Below are positions 1-7,391 of a stretch of 64,000 nt of DNA, in pieces. The position numbers were made by a program, and so were the translations under genes. Below the pieces are notes generated by a model. The model did no database searches, was not told the origin of the DNA, and saw nothing but the letters and a program-made list of their open reading frames with translations. The stretch comes from Maricaulis sp965228215 (GTDB lineage: Bacteria; Pseudomonadota; Alphaproteobacteria; Caulobacterales; Maricaulaceae), in assembly GCA_965228215.1 (NCBI GenBank), contig OZ245800.1, positions 124,001 through 188,000 of the forward strand, written 5' to 3'. The number at the start of each line of letters is the position of its first letter. The stretch's first letter is position 1.

Positions 1-93
1 GGCATACTGCAAGGCCTGTCCCGGTCCAGATAGGACCAAGGCTAACCCGTTCGAGCTTGACCGAAAACAGTCCTGAGCGAACTCGATTGGCGC

Positions 94-789
94 TCAGAAA
101 CGATGCGTTTCCGCTCCACAGCCACAGGCAAAGGCACCGACGATCTCGCCCTCGCTCTCCAGATAATCGAACGTCACCTCCTCGCCCATACCGATCGTTC
201 GACTGGCGCGCAGGACGGGCCGGTCCGGGTCAGACAGGTCGACCACGCCATTGGCCTCGCAGGAATGATTGACGAAGCGCAGATAGCCGCTGGGTTCCAG
301 GTGACGGTTGTCGTCCAGCCGCACCGACCAGCGTGATTGCTGCGGCGAGATATCGCCGCGCAACGGGATAATGATCTCCCCCTCCCGGATCGGGGCCCTG
401 GTCAGCACACCTAGCCCGTGCAGCCGGCTGGGCCGGACATGCAGATTGCGCCGGTATTCGGCCACAAGGTCGGGCGCGGTGTCGAACCCCCAGCTGGCCG
501 AATCCGGATCCGCCCGGCCGGTCAGCAGCATGGTCTGGTCGTCTTCATCCTCGATGCGGAAACGATAGGCTTCGGCAATCCGCGACTGGCTGCGAACCGT
601 CTTGCGCTTGAGCACGAAATCGCGCTGATGCCGGTCACGGCCGCGCAGATATTCCGGCATGGCAAAATGATCGACCATCGGAGCCAGCCGGCCCCAGATC
701 CATCCACCGTCCCTGTTGAGGATCAATCGCCCGAACCGACGGCCGCCCGCGGTTCCCGTCGAGACCAGGAATTCTCCCGCTACAAGCAT
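94..789 (-). CDS. SET-domain protein (putative lysine methyltransferase)
   Basis: Small protein of 231 residues. A typical SET signature lies in the C-terminal half: NHSCEAN at about 174-180 (SAM-binding and substrate channel), GEEVTFDY at 202-209, and a post-SET-like CGCG at 222-225. An upstream GTG at 804 is in frame, but the ATG at 789 has a clear GGAGG just ahead of it, so I start there. SET proteins transfer methyl groups from SAM to lysine side chains; bacterial members are stand-alone and their targets are mostly unknown. The N-terminal 110 residues match nothing I recognise. The gene lies downstream of the ABC exporter on the same strand, about 110 bases away, so co-transcription is possible but a weak hairpin lies between them. 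Family call is secure from motifs; substrate is unknown. Confidence 0.8.
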   Translation of the reverse strand: MLVAGEFLVSTGTAGGRRFGRLILNRDGGWIWGRLAPMVDHFAMPEYLRGRDRHQRDFVLKRKTVRSQSRIAEAYRFRIEDEDDQTMLLTGRADPDSASWGFDTAPDLVAEYRRNLHVRPSRLHGLGVLTRAPIREGEIIIPLRGDISPQQSRWSVRLDDNRHLEPSGYLRFVNHSCEANGVVDLSDPDRPVLRASRTIGMGEEVTFDYLESEGEIVGAFACGCGAETHRF

Positions 790-876
790 ACTCCACCTCC
801 GCACACCCGAAACGGTTAATACTATCTAAACGGGCTATGGCGGCAACATCTAACGCGTAATTGTATATGATCGAAA

Positions 877-897
877 CCAGATGGAACGGGAATCTGG
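877..897 (-). terminator. possible weak terminator after the ABC exporter gene
   Basis: Read on the minus strand, CCAGAT and ATCTGG form a 6-bp stem with a 9-base loop, followed by TTTC. It lies a few bases after the exporter stop codon. The stem is short and the T-run only three long, so termination would be partial at best. Confidence 0.3.
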
Positions 898-901
898 CGA
901 C

Positions 902-2776
902 CTAGGCCAGTTTGAGCCCGGCCTCGCTGAGATCCGCACCTGCCGCCTCGCCGGCCTCACTCTGGCGTTTCCACATCGAGGCGTAGAGACCGTCCATGGC
1001 CAGGAGTTCGGCGTGCGTGCCCTGTTCGGCCAGCTTGCCTGCCTCCAGCACGAAAATCCGGTCTGCGGTGGCGATGGTGGACAGGCGGTGAGCCACGGCG
1101 ATCGTGGTCCGGCCTCGAGCGGCTTCGCTGAGGGCCGCCTGGACTTCCTTCTCGGTCTGGCTGTCGAGGGCAGACGTTGCCTCGTCCAGCACCAGGACTG
1201 CCGGATCCTTGAGAATGGCTCGGGCCACGCCGACGCGTTGCTTCTCTCCGCCAGAGAGTTTGAGTCCGCGTTCGCCGACCAGCGTATCGAGACCGTCCGG
1301 CAAGCTTTTGACGAATTCGCCCAGCTTGGCGCGGTCCAGCGCCGCCATGACCTCGCCCTCATCGGCATCCGGCTTGCCGTAGACCACATTGGCGCGAAGC
1401 GTGTCGTTGAACAGCACGACGTCCTGCGGCACCAGGCCCATCGCATCGCGGACCGTGTCCTGTTCCAGGCTGCGCAGGTCCTGGCCATCCAGGCGCACCG
1501 AACCCGTCTCCGGGTCATAGAAACGGAAGAGAAGCCGCAGCAGGGTCGACTTGCCCGCCCCGGACGGACCACACACGCCGACGAAACTACCCGCCGGGAT
1601 ATCCAGGCTCAGATCCTCGACCGAGCGGGCGCGTCCGTCATGGGTGAAGCTGACACCCTCCAGGGTGACAGCACCGCCATTGAGCTTGAGCGGGACAGCA
1701 TTGTCGGCGTCGGCGATGTCCGGGGTGATGGCGAGCGTCTCGAACATGCGTTCCATGTCGACGGCGCCCTGTTTGATCTCCCGATAGGCCCAGCCAAGAA
1801 TGTTCAGCGGCTGGTAGAGCTGCATGAGGATGAGCGTCACCGCGGCAATATCACCGGGCTGCAGAACGCCGGTCCAGGCCTTCCAGCCCGCCGTCAGCGC
1901 CATGGCCAGCAGGCCGAGATTCATCACCAGGGCCTGGGCGCCATTGAGCAGGGCCAGCGAGCTCTGCGACTTGGTCGCGGCGTCGGCGTATTTCACGAGG
2001 GCGTCGTCATAGGCCTCGGTCTCGCGACGTTCAGCCGCGAAGGCCTTCACGGTCTCGAAATTGATCAGGCTGTCGACCGAGCGGGCGCCCACCTCATTGT
2101 CGGCATCCACCATGGCCCGGCGGATCTTCACCCGCCATTCCGTGAACACCCAGGTCAGCACCATGTAGATGGCGACTGTGACCACAGCGATCGCGGCGAA
2201 CTCCCAGCCATAGGTCACCGACAGCACGCTGGCCGCCAGGGCCAGTTCGACCAGGGTCGGGGCGATGTTGAAGATCAGGAAGCGCATCAGGAATTCGATG
2301 GCCCGGGAGCCGCGGTCGATGATTTTGTTCATCGCGCCGGTGCGCTTGGTCTGGTGATAGGCGATCGACAGGCGCTGGACGTGACCGAATGTACGCACCG
2401 CCATGATCCGCTGGGCGTCCTGGCTGACGCGTGCGAACAACGCATCGCGCGCCTGTGGAGCCGCGACCGAGAGGAAGCGCGCACCGCCATACATCAGGAA
2501 GGCCACTAGAAACGGTGCAGCGACGAGGCCCAGCGCGTCATTGCCCGCCTCGCCCGCACCTTCGATGATCAGATTGATACCATTGCCGAAATAGATCGGC
2601 GCATAGACCGCAAGGAATTTCGCCACCAGGGTCAGACCGAGAGCAATCGCCATGCGGAAGCGCCAGCGCTTCATCTGCGGTGAGGCCAGCAGGGCGAACA
2701 GCCGGCTCATGGCCGTGCCGAGACTGCCCTTGGGTGCCTGTTGTTCGTCTTCGGAAGTGGTGCGCGAGGGTTTCAT
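902..2776 (-). CDS. Atm1/ABCB7-type ABC exporter (fused permease-ATPase)
   Basis: A 624-residue half-transporter: transmembrane domain at about 40-330, nucleotide-binding domain at 365-600. Visible motifs are Walker A GPSGAGKS (403-410), Q-loop Q451, signature LSGGE (507-511), Walker B VLVLDE (527-532) and H-loop H563. The stretch NFETVKAF (239-246) in the membrane domain is characteristic of the Atm1/HMT1 group, which exports glutathione-conjugated or glutathione-persulfide metal species from the cytoplasm and links to Fe-S maturation or heavy-metal tolerance. It would act as a homodimer in the inner membrane. Divergent from the acyltransferase gene at 2920, with a 143-base shared upstream region. 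The substrate cannot be told from sequence. Confidence 0.88.
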   Translation of the reverse strand: MKPSRTTSEDEQQAPKGSLGTAMSRLFALLASPQMKRWRFRMAIALGLTLVAKFLAVYAPIYFGNGINLIIEGAGEAGNDALGLVAAPFLVAFLMYGGARFLSVAAPQARDALFARVSQDAQRIMAVRTFGHVQRLSIAYHQTKRTGAMNKIIDRGSRAIEFLMRFLIFNIAPTLVELALAASVLSVTYGWEFAAIAVVTVAIYMVLTWVFTEWRVKIRRAMVDADNEVGARSVDSLINFETVKAFAAERRETEAYDDALVKYADAATKSQSSLALLNGAQALVMNLGLLAMALTAGWKAWTGVLQPGDIAAVTLILMQLYQPLNILGWAYREIKQGAVDMERMFETLAITPDIADADNAVPLKLNGGAVTLEGVSFTHDGRARSVEDLSLDIPAGSFVGVCGPSGAGKSTLLRLLFRFYDPETGSVRLDGQDLRSLEQDTVRDAMGLVPQDVVLFNDTLRANVVYGKPDADEGEVMAALDRAKLGEFVKSLPDGLDTLVGERGLKLSGGEKQRVGVARAILKDPAVLVLDEATSALDSQTEKEVQAALSEAARGRTTIAVAHRLSTIATADRIFVLEAGKLAEQGTHAELLAMDGLYASMWKRQSEAGEAAGADLSEAGLKLA

Positions 2777-2823
2777 CGCCTCACAGATAGGTCACGCAGA
2801 CCCGCTTCGCCAGTCATTGCGGG

Positions 2824-2863
2824 CGTATCTGGCATAAGCGTGACATTAACCCGTATCTGCCAT
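2824..2863. repeat. pair of 12-bp direct repeats in the divergent promoter region
   Basis: CGTATCTGGCAT (2824-2835) and CGTATCTGCCAT (2852-2863) differ at one base and are 28 bp apart, between the divergent ABC exporter and acyltransferase genes. They could be regulator sites. A small hairpin, CCGCG-AAAA-CGCGG (2890-2903), follows in the acyltransferase leader. Confidence 0.4.
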
Positions 2864-2919
2864 GCTTGCCCCAAAGAGGTGGAGGATGACCGCGAAAACG
2901 CGGCTTCCAGGGTGATTTC

Positions 2920-3990
2920 ATGCGTGATGTGAGCACAGCCAAGCCTGGCTATGATTTCCGTATCGATGCCGTTCGCGGCATCGCCTGTATCCTGCTCGTG
3001 GCCTTCCACGTGATCGGCGAACAGCCGGCGCATGGCCTGCGAGTGGAATACGAACACCCGCTCTCCCTGTTCTCGGAGATCTTCATCCATCTGCGCATGC
3101 CGCTCTTCGCCATGCTGTCGGGTTTTGTCTACGCCTACCGGCCGGCAAACCGCGATGCCATGGGGTCCTATTTCAAGGGCAAGAGCCGGCGCCTGGTCCT
3201 GCCTTACCTGTTTGCTGCCACGGCCTATGCCGGTGCTCACACGGTGCTTGGCGGGGCTTACGCAGTGCCTCTGGCGGACTTCTGGCAGGTCTATGTGCTG
3301 AGCTATTCGCAGTTCTGGTTCATCCAGTCCGTACTGCTGCTCTTCATCGTCGTGGGATTGCTGGATGCGGTCTTCGGCAATGACAAGCCCTGGCCCGTCA
3401 TCGGCCTGTTCCTGCTGTCCTGGGCGGCTTTCCTGAGCCCGGTCGCTGAAGGTGTTCAGGTCTTCTCGCTGGACCGCGCCTTCTATCTCGCGCCCTTCTT
3501 CCTGGGCGGTGTGGTGATCAATCGCCTGGGTGGACGCCTGCCGGTTTTCGCCGGCTATGCGATCGCCGGTGTTGCGCTGATCGGTCTTGCAGTGCACACG
3601 GTGGATACGCTGCGCGAGCCGGGCCTGACCCTGGATCGCCGCACGCTGGTGGGTCTCTTCCTGGCCCTGGGCCTCAGCTCGAGCCTGGTGATCTTCCGCT
3701 TCCGCAACTGGATTCTCGAGCAGATCGGCAAGTATTCCTACTCGATCTATCTCTATCACCTGTTCGCCGTGATGGGCCTGCAATTCGTCTACGACAAGAC
3801 GGGCATGCCCAATGCCTATATCGCGCTAGGACTGGGCGTCGGTTTCGGCATTGTCCTGCCGATCATCGCCGATGAAGCCGCGAAATTTGTCGGCCGCTGG
3901 CTGCCCTGGGTGCCGGTCGTGACGCTGGGGGTGAAAGCACGCCCGCGCACTGACAAACCGGCAGCGGGTCAGGCTGTTCCTGCTGAGTAG
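2920..3990 (+). CDS. acyltransferase family 3 membrane protein (OafA/YrhL type)
   Basis: A 356-residue integral membrane protein with about ten hydrophobic segments. The N-terminus carries the family signature: R14, R19-G20 and the putative catalytic H30 in the first membrane helix, then HLRMPLFAMLSGF (about 58-70), the second conserved block. Members transfer acetyl or other acyl groups to cell-surface sugars (O-antigen, exopolysaccharide, peptidoglycan). The start ATG at 2920 has an AGGG nine bases upstream. The gene stands alone between a divergent exporter and a convergent LysM gene, so context gives no acceptor. Family sure, acceptor unknown. Confidence 0.82.
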   Translation: MRDVSTAKPGYDFRIDAVRGIACILLVAFHVIGEQPAHGLRVEYEHPLSLFSEIFIHLRMPLFAMLSGFVYAYRPANRDAMGSYFKGKSRRLVLPYLFAATAYAGAHTVLGGAYAVPLADFWQVYVLSYSQFWFIQSVLLLFIVVGLLDAVFGNDKPWPVIGLFLLSWAAFLSPVAEGVQVFSLDRAFYLAPFFLGGVVINRLGGRLPVFAGYAIAGVALIGLAVHTVDTLREPGLTLDRRTLVGLFLALGLSSSLVIFRFRNWILEQIGKYSYSIYLYHLFAVMGLQFVYDKTGMPNAYIALGLGVGFGIVLPIIADEAAKFVGRWLPWVPVVTLGVKARPRTDKPAAGQAVPAE

Positions 3991-4004
3991 AGAGCGGTCT
4001 CGAG

Positions 4005-5021
4005 CTAGCCTGCGCCCTGCTCATCCTCTTCCGGCGCGTCGAGGATTTGGCCGGGATAGATGAGATCGGGATCGCGGATCTGGTCGCGATTGGCTTCGTA
4101 GATCACAGTGTATTGCACGCCGCGGCCATAGAGCCGGCGGGCGAGACGCCAGAGCGAATTGCCCGGCTGGACCACGACCGTATCCCCGCCCAGTTGCACA
4201 TCCTCCGGAGCGACACGCTCGAAGGGCAGAGCGATGACAGCCGTCACGCGGCCATCGGGGCTGACCTGGTCGACCTGGAGATCATAGACACCCGGAGCCA
4301 AGGTGGCGCCGGCCTGCAGGCTCCAGCGGCCATCACTGCCGGCCGGGACTTCGCCCACCAGGGCACCATTCGCGAACACACGCACGGTCGAGCCCGGTTC
4401 GGCCCGGCCGGAGAAGATGACGGCACCGGTCTCGTCGTAGTCGACGGTCTCCAGCACGAGTGATCCCATTTCGACACCGCCGCAGGACGGGCATTGCACG
4501 ACGCGGCTCGCCTCGCCCGGACGGCCGATCACGACCAGGGGCGTGGGTCCGCGGGCCTCGGGGATGGAGACCACGACAACCTGTTCGGAGCGCACTTCAC
4601 CGCCATCGGCAGTGATCATGCGCAGGGAAAGCTGGATGGCGCCGGACGGCAGGGGTTCATCGACAATGATCACCCATTCGCCGCGCTCATTGACCTGGAT
4701 GCGATCCACGAGCCGGTCTTCGAGCGTGAAGCTGATCGGTTCATCATCGGCGAGGATCTGGATCATCGCACCGGGCTCGCCGCGGCCGGCGATCACCGCC
4801 GTGCCGGCGGGCGCCACGCGCACGATATCGAAGACAGGCGGAGCAAGGAGGCCGACAGGTTCGGCCTCGACGATCTGTTCCTCGGCCATAACGGCCGGAT
4901 CCGCCACTTCGGACACGGCAGGCTCGGGCGTACCCGGCCGGCTCATGATGAAGGCGAGCATCGCGGCAATGGCGAGGACAGCCAGAATGGCAGCAATGAT
5001 AAACGACCGCGTCGCGGCCAT
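4005..5021 (-). CDS. membrane-anchored LysM-domain protein
   Basis: 338 residues from the ATG at 5021, chosen because AGGAG lies a few bases upstream; an in-frame start at 5063 lacks one. One N-terminal transmembrane helix (about residues 5-27) is followed by an acidic, Pro-rich linker, then two beta-rich Ig-like repeats (each with a GEPGxxI/GRAEPGSxVRVF motif), and a C-terminal LysM domain (about 280-328, with NSLWRLARRLYG and YPGQIL). LysM binds GlcNAc-containing glycans, so the protein probably spans the periplasm from the inner membrane and touches peptidoglycan. This architecture is common in alphaproteobacteria, but no specific function is established as far as I know. Divergent from the LOG gene at 5151. 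Confidence 0.78.
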   Translation of the reverse strand: MAATRSFIIAAILAVLAIAAMLAFIMSRPGTPEPAVSEVADPAVMAEEQIVEAEPVGLLAPPVFDIVRVAPAGTAVIAGRGEPGAMIQILADDEPISFTLEDRLVDRIQVNERGEWVIIVDEPLPSGAIQLSLRMITADGGEVRSEQVVVVSIPEARGPTPLVVIGRPGEASRVVQCPSCGGVEMGSLVLETVDYDETGAVIFSGRAEPGSTVRVFANGALVGEVPAGSDGRWSLQAGATLAPGVYDLQVDQVSPDGRVTAVIALPFERVAPEDVQLGGDTVVVQPGNSLWRLARRLYGRGVQYTVIYEANRDQIRDPDLIYPGQILDAPEEDEQGAG

Positions 5022-5150
5022 GGCGTGTCTCCTGTGTCCACCGACTGGCGCGGTGTGGTGCAATGCGTTACGCAGGTTTGCACACCTCGTGCCAATGGTC
5101 TCGGGCGAATAACATCCTATCCCGACAAAACAAACAAGGGCGATGCTTCG

Positions 5151-5711
5151 ATGGCAAAAGTAAGGTCGATTGGTGTCTTTTGCGGATCAAAATTCGGCGA
5201 GCGGACTGCCTATCGCGACGCAGCGCAGGCTGTCGGTGAACTGATCGCCGTGCGCGGCGCGCGCCTGGTCTATGGCGGCGGCGATGTCGGCCTGATGGGT
5301 ACGGCAGCCGGTGCAGCGGCAAAGGCAGGCGGTGACGTCCTAGGCATTATTCCCGGTTTCCTGATCGCCCGCGAAGGCCATCTCGACGATGTCGAGATCC
5401 GCATCGTGGAGACCATGGGCGAGCGCAAGGGACAGCTCATCCGCGAGAGCGATGCCTATATCATCCTGCCCGGCGGCACAGGCACGCTGGAAGAAGTCTT
5501 CGATGTCGTCTCGCGCCAGCAACTGGGCCTGCACGACAAGCCGATCGTCTTCCTCAGCGTCGACGGTTTCTGGGACAAGCTGGTCGAGCTGATCCGCCAC
5601 ACCGTGACCGAGGGTTTCACCCCGGGCGGCATGGCGGATCATCTTCATATCGAGGCGGATCCGGAAGCGGCGATCGATTACCTGCTGGCGAACATTCCGG
5701 ACGAGGCCTAG
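5151..5711 (+). CDS. LOG family protein (TIGR00730-type, cytokinin riboside 5'-monophosphate phosphoribohydrolase fold)
   Basis: 186 residues from the ATG at 5151. The frame is open far upstream, but that part is antisense to the LysM gene and lacks family similarity. Family hallmarks are GGGDVGLMG (42-50), the E91-R92-K93 block and PGGTGTLEE (107-115), which bind the ribosyl phosphate and carry the catalytic acid. Proteins of this type hydrolyse nucleoside 5'-monophosphates at the N-glycosidic bond; many were misnamed lysine decarboxylases. In free-living bacteria the role may be nucleotide salvage or housecleaning. Its 3' end overlaps the convergent XRE gene by 4 bases. A second, larger LOG protein lies at 9689. 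Confidence 0.85.
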   Translation: MAKVRSIGVFCGSKFGERTAYRDAAQAVGELIAVRGARLVYGGGDVGLMGTAAGAAAKAGGDVLGIIPGFLIAREGHLDDVEIRIVETMGERKGQLIRESDAYIILPGGTGTLEEVFDVVSRQQLGLHDKPIVFLSVDGFWDKLVELIRHTVTEGFTPGGMADHLHIEADPEAAIDYLLANIPDEA

Positions 5712-5911
5712 TCCTCGCCGCCCTTCGGATCGAACACGTCCTCGATCTTCAGCTCGAAAGCATCGGCCAGGGCGAAGGCCAGGGTCAGCGAGGGATCGTG
5801 TTTCTCGGTCTCCACCGCATTGATGGCCTGCCGGCTTACCCCGACCCGTTCGCCAAGCTCGGCCTGGCTCCAGCGACGTTCCGCGCGCAGGACTCTCAGT
5901 CGGTTTTTCAT
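5708..5911 (-). CDS. small XRE/Cro-type transcriptional regulator
   Basis: 67 residues that are essentially one helix-turn-helix domain, with recognition region SQAELGERVGVSRQAINAVE at about 15-34, followed by the DPSLTLAFALADAF helix and a short acidic tail. It resembles the YozG/YgzD-like regulators that sit beside small membrane proteins. The upstream gene (5908-6294) encodes a four-helix membrane protein and overlaps it by 4 bases, so the two are translationally coupled. Such pairs usually autoregulate; I see no obvious operator close to the membrane-protein start. Confidence 0.85.
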   Translation of the reverse strand: MKNRLRVLRAERRWSQAELGERVGVSRQAINAVETEKHDPSLTLAFALADAFELKIEDVFDPKGGED

Positions 5912-6294
5912 CGGTGGATCCAGTTCAGCACACAGGACGTCAGTCCCTGGATTCCGATCAGGGCCGGGAAGATCCAGATCAGCGGAATGGTGGGCAGGTC
6001 CAGAACGCCTTCCAGGAAACCGTAGGCGAAGGTGGCGAAGCCGACCAGGAGCGCGGCGATCAGCATGGATTCCGAGAGAATGCGTTGCTGGAACTCGTCC
6101 ATGGCCCGGTAGAAGACAATCACCGCGTGGAGGCCGTAGAGGGCCGGAATGACTGGCAGCAGGGCCAGGACGGCGCGGGTGATGCTGCCGAACTCGTTGT
6201 TGTTGAGCAGCCAGACCGATCCGAACAGCAGGATCGTGTAGCCGATCATCGAGCCGCCGAAATGGACGAAATAGCGTTTTGCGTGCGGTTTCAT
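5908..6294 (-). CDS. four-helix inner-membrane protein paired with an XRE regulator
   Basis: 128 residues with four hydrophobic segments (about 13-30, 40-62, 78-95 and 103-122) and a charged loop, YRAMDEFQQRI, between helices 2 and 3. The RAMDEFQQ-like segment recurs in small membrane proteins encoded next to XRE regulators; I know no demonstrated function. It is the first gene of a two-gene unit, overlapping the regulator gene at 5911 by ATGA. The hydrolase gene lies 9 bases upstream on the same strand, so all three may be one transcript. Confidence 0.65.
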   Translation of the reverse strand: MKPHAKRYFVHFGGSMIGYTILLFGSVWLLNNNEFGSITRAVLALLPVIPALYGLHAVIVFYRAMDEFQQRILSESMLIAALLVGFATFAYGFLEGVLDLPTIPLIWIFPALIGIQGLTSCVLNWIHR

Positions 6295-6303
6295 GCGGCC
6301 CTC

Positions 6304-7215
6304 CTATTGCGCGCCGGCCAGGACGCCGCGAAGGCGGTCTACGAACACGGCCGGCTGGTCCAGCATGATGAAATGCCGTGAGTCGGCAATCACTTCGATA
6401 TTATGGCTCGCAAGACCCTGGTACTGGTCCGCATACATCACCTGCAATTGATCGGCGGTGACTGGCGCACCCTCTGACCAGGCGACCAGGACTGAGACTT
6501 CGGCATCGACATCAGCCAGGACGGGACGGAAATCGCCGGCGGCCACCTCGCCCATCGCGCGGGCGACGGCGGACTGGTCGGCGCGTTCCATCCACGCGAA
6601 GACCTGTTCCTGGCCTTCGGCCGTGATCGACTGGATCATCAGGCCCTGGCGGCTCATGGCAAGGAATTGCTCGCGCGACATCATCGCCATCTGCGCAGCC
6701 ATGCCCTGGCCGAACTGGGCGGCCTGGTCGTGCGTGATCGCCGGGTTGAACAGGCGGGCATAGAAAGGCGCGCTGTCGACCACAACGACATCCGATACGA
6801 GATCCGGTGCAGAGGCCGCGACCTTGAGGGCGATCTGGGCCCCCATGGAATGCCCCACGATCGTGACGTCTTCCTCGCCCTGCTCCCGCAGATAGGCGGC
6901 GAGTTCGTCCACGATCGGCGCGATGAAGGCGCCCTCGCCCGCCGGCGGGATGTCACCGAAACCGGCGGCCGTGATGACATGACCGTCGATCTCCTCACCC
7001 AGCGCAGCGGCGGTCTCGGTCCAGACCTCGCCCGGCGTGGCCAGGCCCGGGATAAAGACGACCGTGGCCGCATCGTCCGAACCGGTGCGCTCGACCTGGA
7101 AATATTCCTGCGAATGCACATTGGCGGTGATGGCCACGCTGATGGACGAGGCGATACCGACCGCGATCGCGATCCAGGCGCCGACGCTCATCCGCTGTTT
7201 CCGTGTGCTGCTCAT
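6304..7215 (-). CDS. membrane-anchored or secreted alpha/beta hydrolase
   Basis: 303 residues from the ATG at 7215, which has GGAG five bases upstream; an ATG at 7251 is in frame but less well placed. An N-terminal hydrophobic helix (about 13-31) is a signal anchor or signal peptide. The fold is recognised from FIPGL (oxyanion strand), the nucleophile elbow GHSMG with Ser123, and a C-terminal SRHF with candidate catalytic His281; the acid residue is not clear. The enzyme should hydrolyse an ester or amide in the periplasm. The upstream region holds an unusual phased repeat array (see 7244-7340), so expression is probably controlled. Substrate unknown. Confidence 0.8.
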   Translation of the reverse strand: MSSTRKQRMSVGAWIAIAVGIASSISVAITANVHSQEYFQVERTGSDDAATVVFIPGLATPGEVWTETAAALGEEIDGHVITAAGFGDIPPAGEGAFIAPIVDELAAYLREQGEEDVTIVGHSMGAQIALKVAASAPDLVSDVVVVDSAPFYARLFNPAITHDQAAQFGQGMAAQMAMMSREQFLAMSRQGLMIQSITAEGQEQVFAWMERADQSAVARAMGEVAAGDFRPVLADVDAEVSVLVAWSEGAPVTADQLQVMYADQYQGLASHNIEVIADSRHFIMLDQPAVFVDRLRGVLAGAQ

Positions 7216-7243
7216 GATGACTCCAATCAGGTGTTGATGACTT

Positions 7244-7340
7244 AATGTCATGCAAGCCTGACAAATACGAATTCAAATGTCAACATAACCTGACTTTTGA
7301 ACGTACATGCATGACATTTTGCCTTGCAGGCATGACAAAT
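7244..7340. promoter_or_regulatory. helically phased array of TGAC-type sites before the hydrolase gene
   Basis: Four direct copies of a TGAC(A)WWT element start at 7259, 7291, 7312 and 7333, so they are 32, 21 and 21 bp apart, close to whole helical turns. The outer copies extend to similar 17-mers (7250-7266 and 7324-7340, 14 of 17 matching). An inverted copy of GCATGACATT (7244-7253) matches the direct copy at 7309-7318 exactly. The region lies immediately upstream of the hydrolase gene. Cooperative binding of a regulator on one DNA face is a reasonable inference. Confidence 0.5.
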
Positions 7341-7341
7341 T

Positions 7342-7360
7342 GGCGGGCAAAACGCCCGCC
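7342..7360 (-). terminator. hairpin terminator after gltX
   Basis: A perfect 7-bp GC stem (GGCGGGC/GCCCGCC, 7342-7348 with 7354-7360) with a 5-base loop lies 31 bases past the gltX stop on the minus strand, followed by AATTTGTC. The T-run is short, so strength is uncertain. Confidence 0.6.
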
Positions 7361-7391
7361 GGATTGCCGTCAGTGAAGGAATTTTCTGTTG

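Noticed and set aside
1..93. End of a further gene at the left edge
   Set aside because: No frame with recognisable composition or motif; too short to judge.
881..2509. A 542-codon open frame on the plus strand
   Set aside because: It is entirely antisense to the ABC exporter gene, whose motifs are unambiguous; long antisense frames are expected at this GC content.
4494..5150. N-terminal extension of the small LOG protein
   Set aside because: The extension is antisense to the LysM gene; family length and GGGDVGLMG spacing place the start at 5151.
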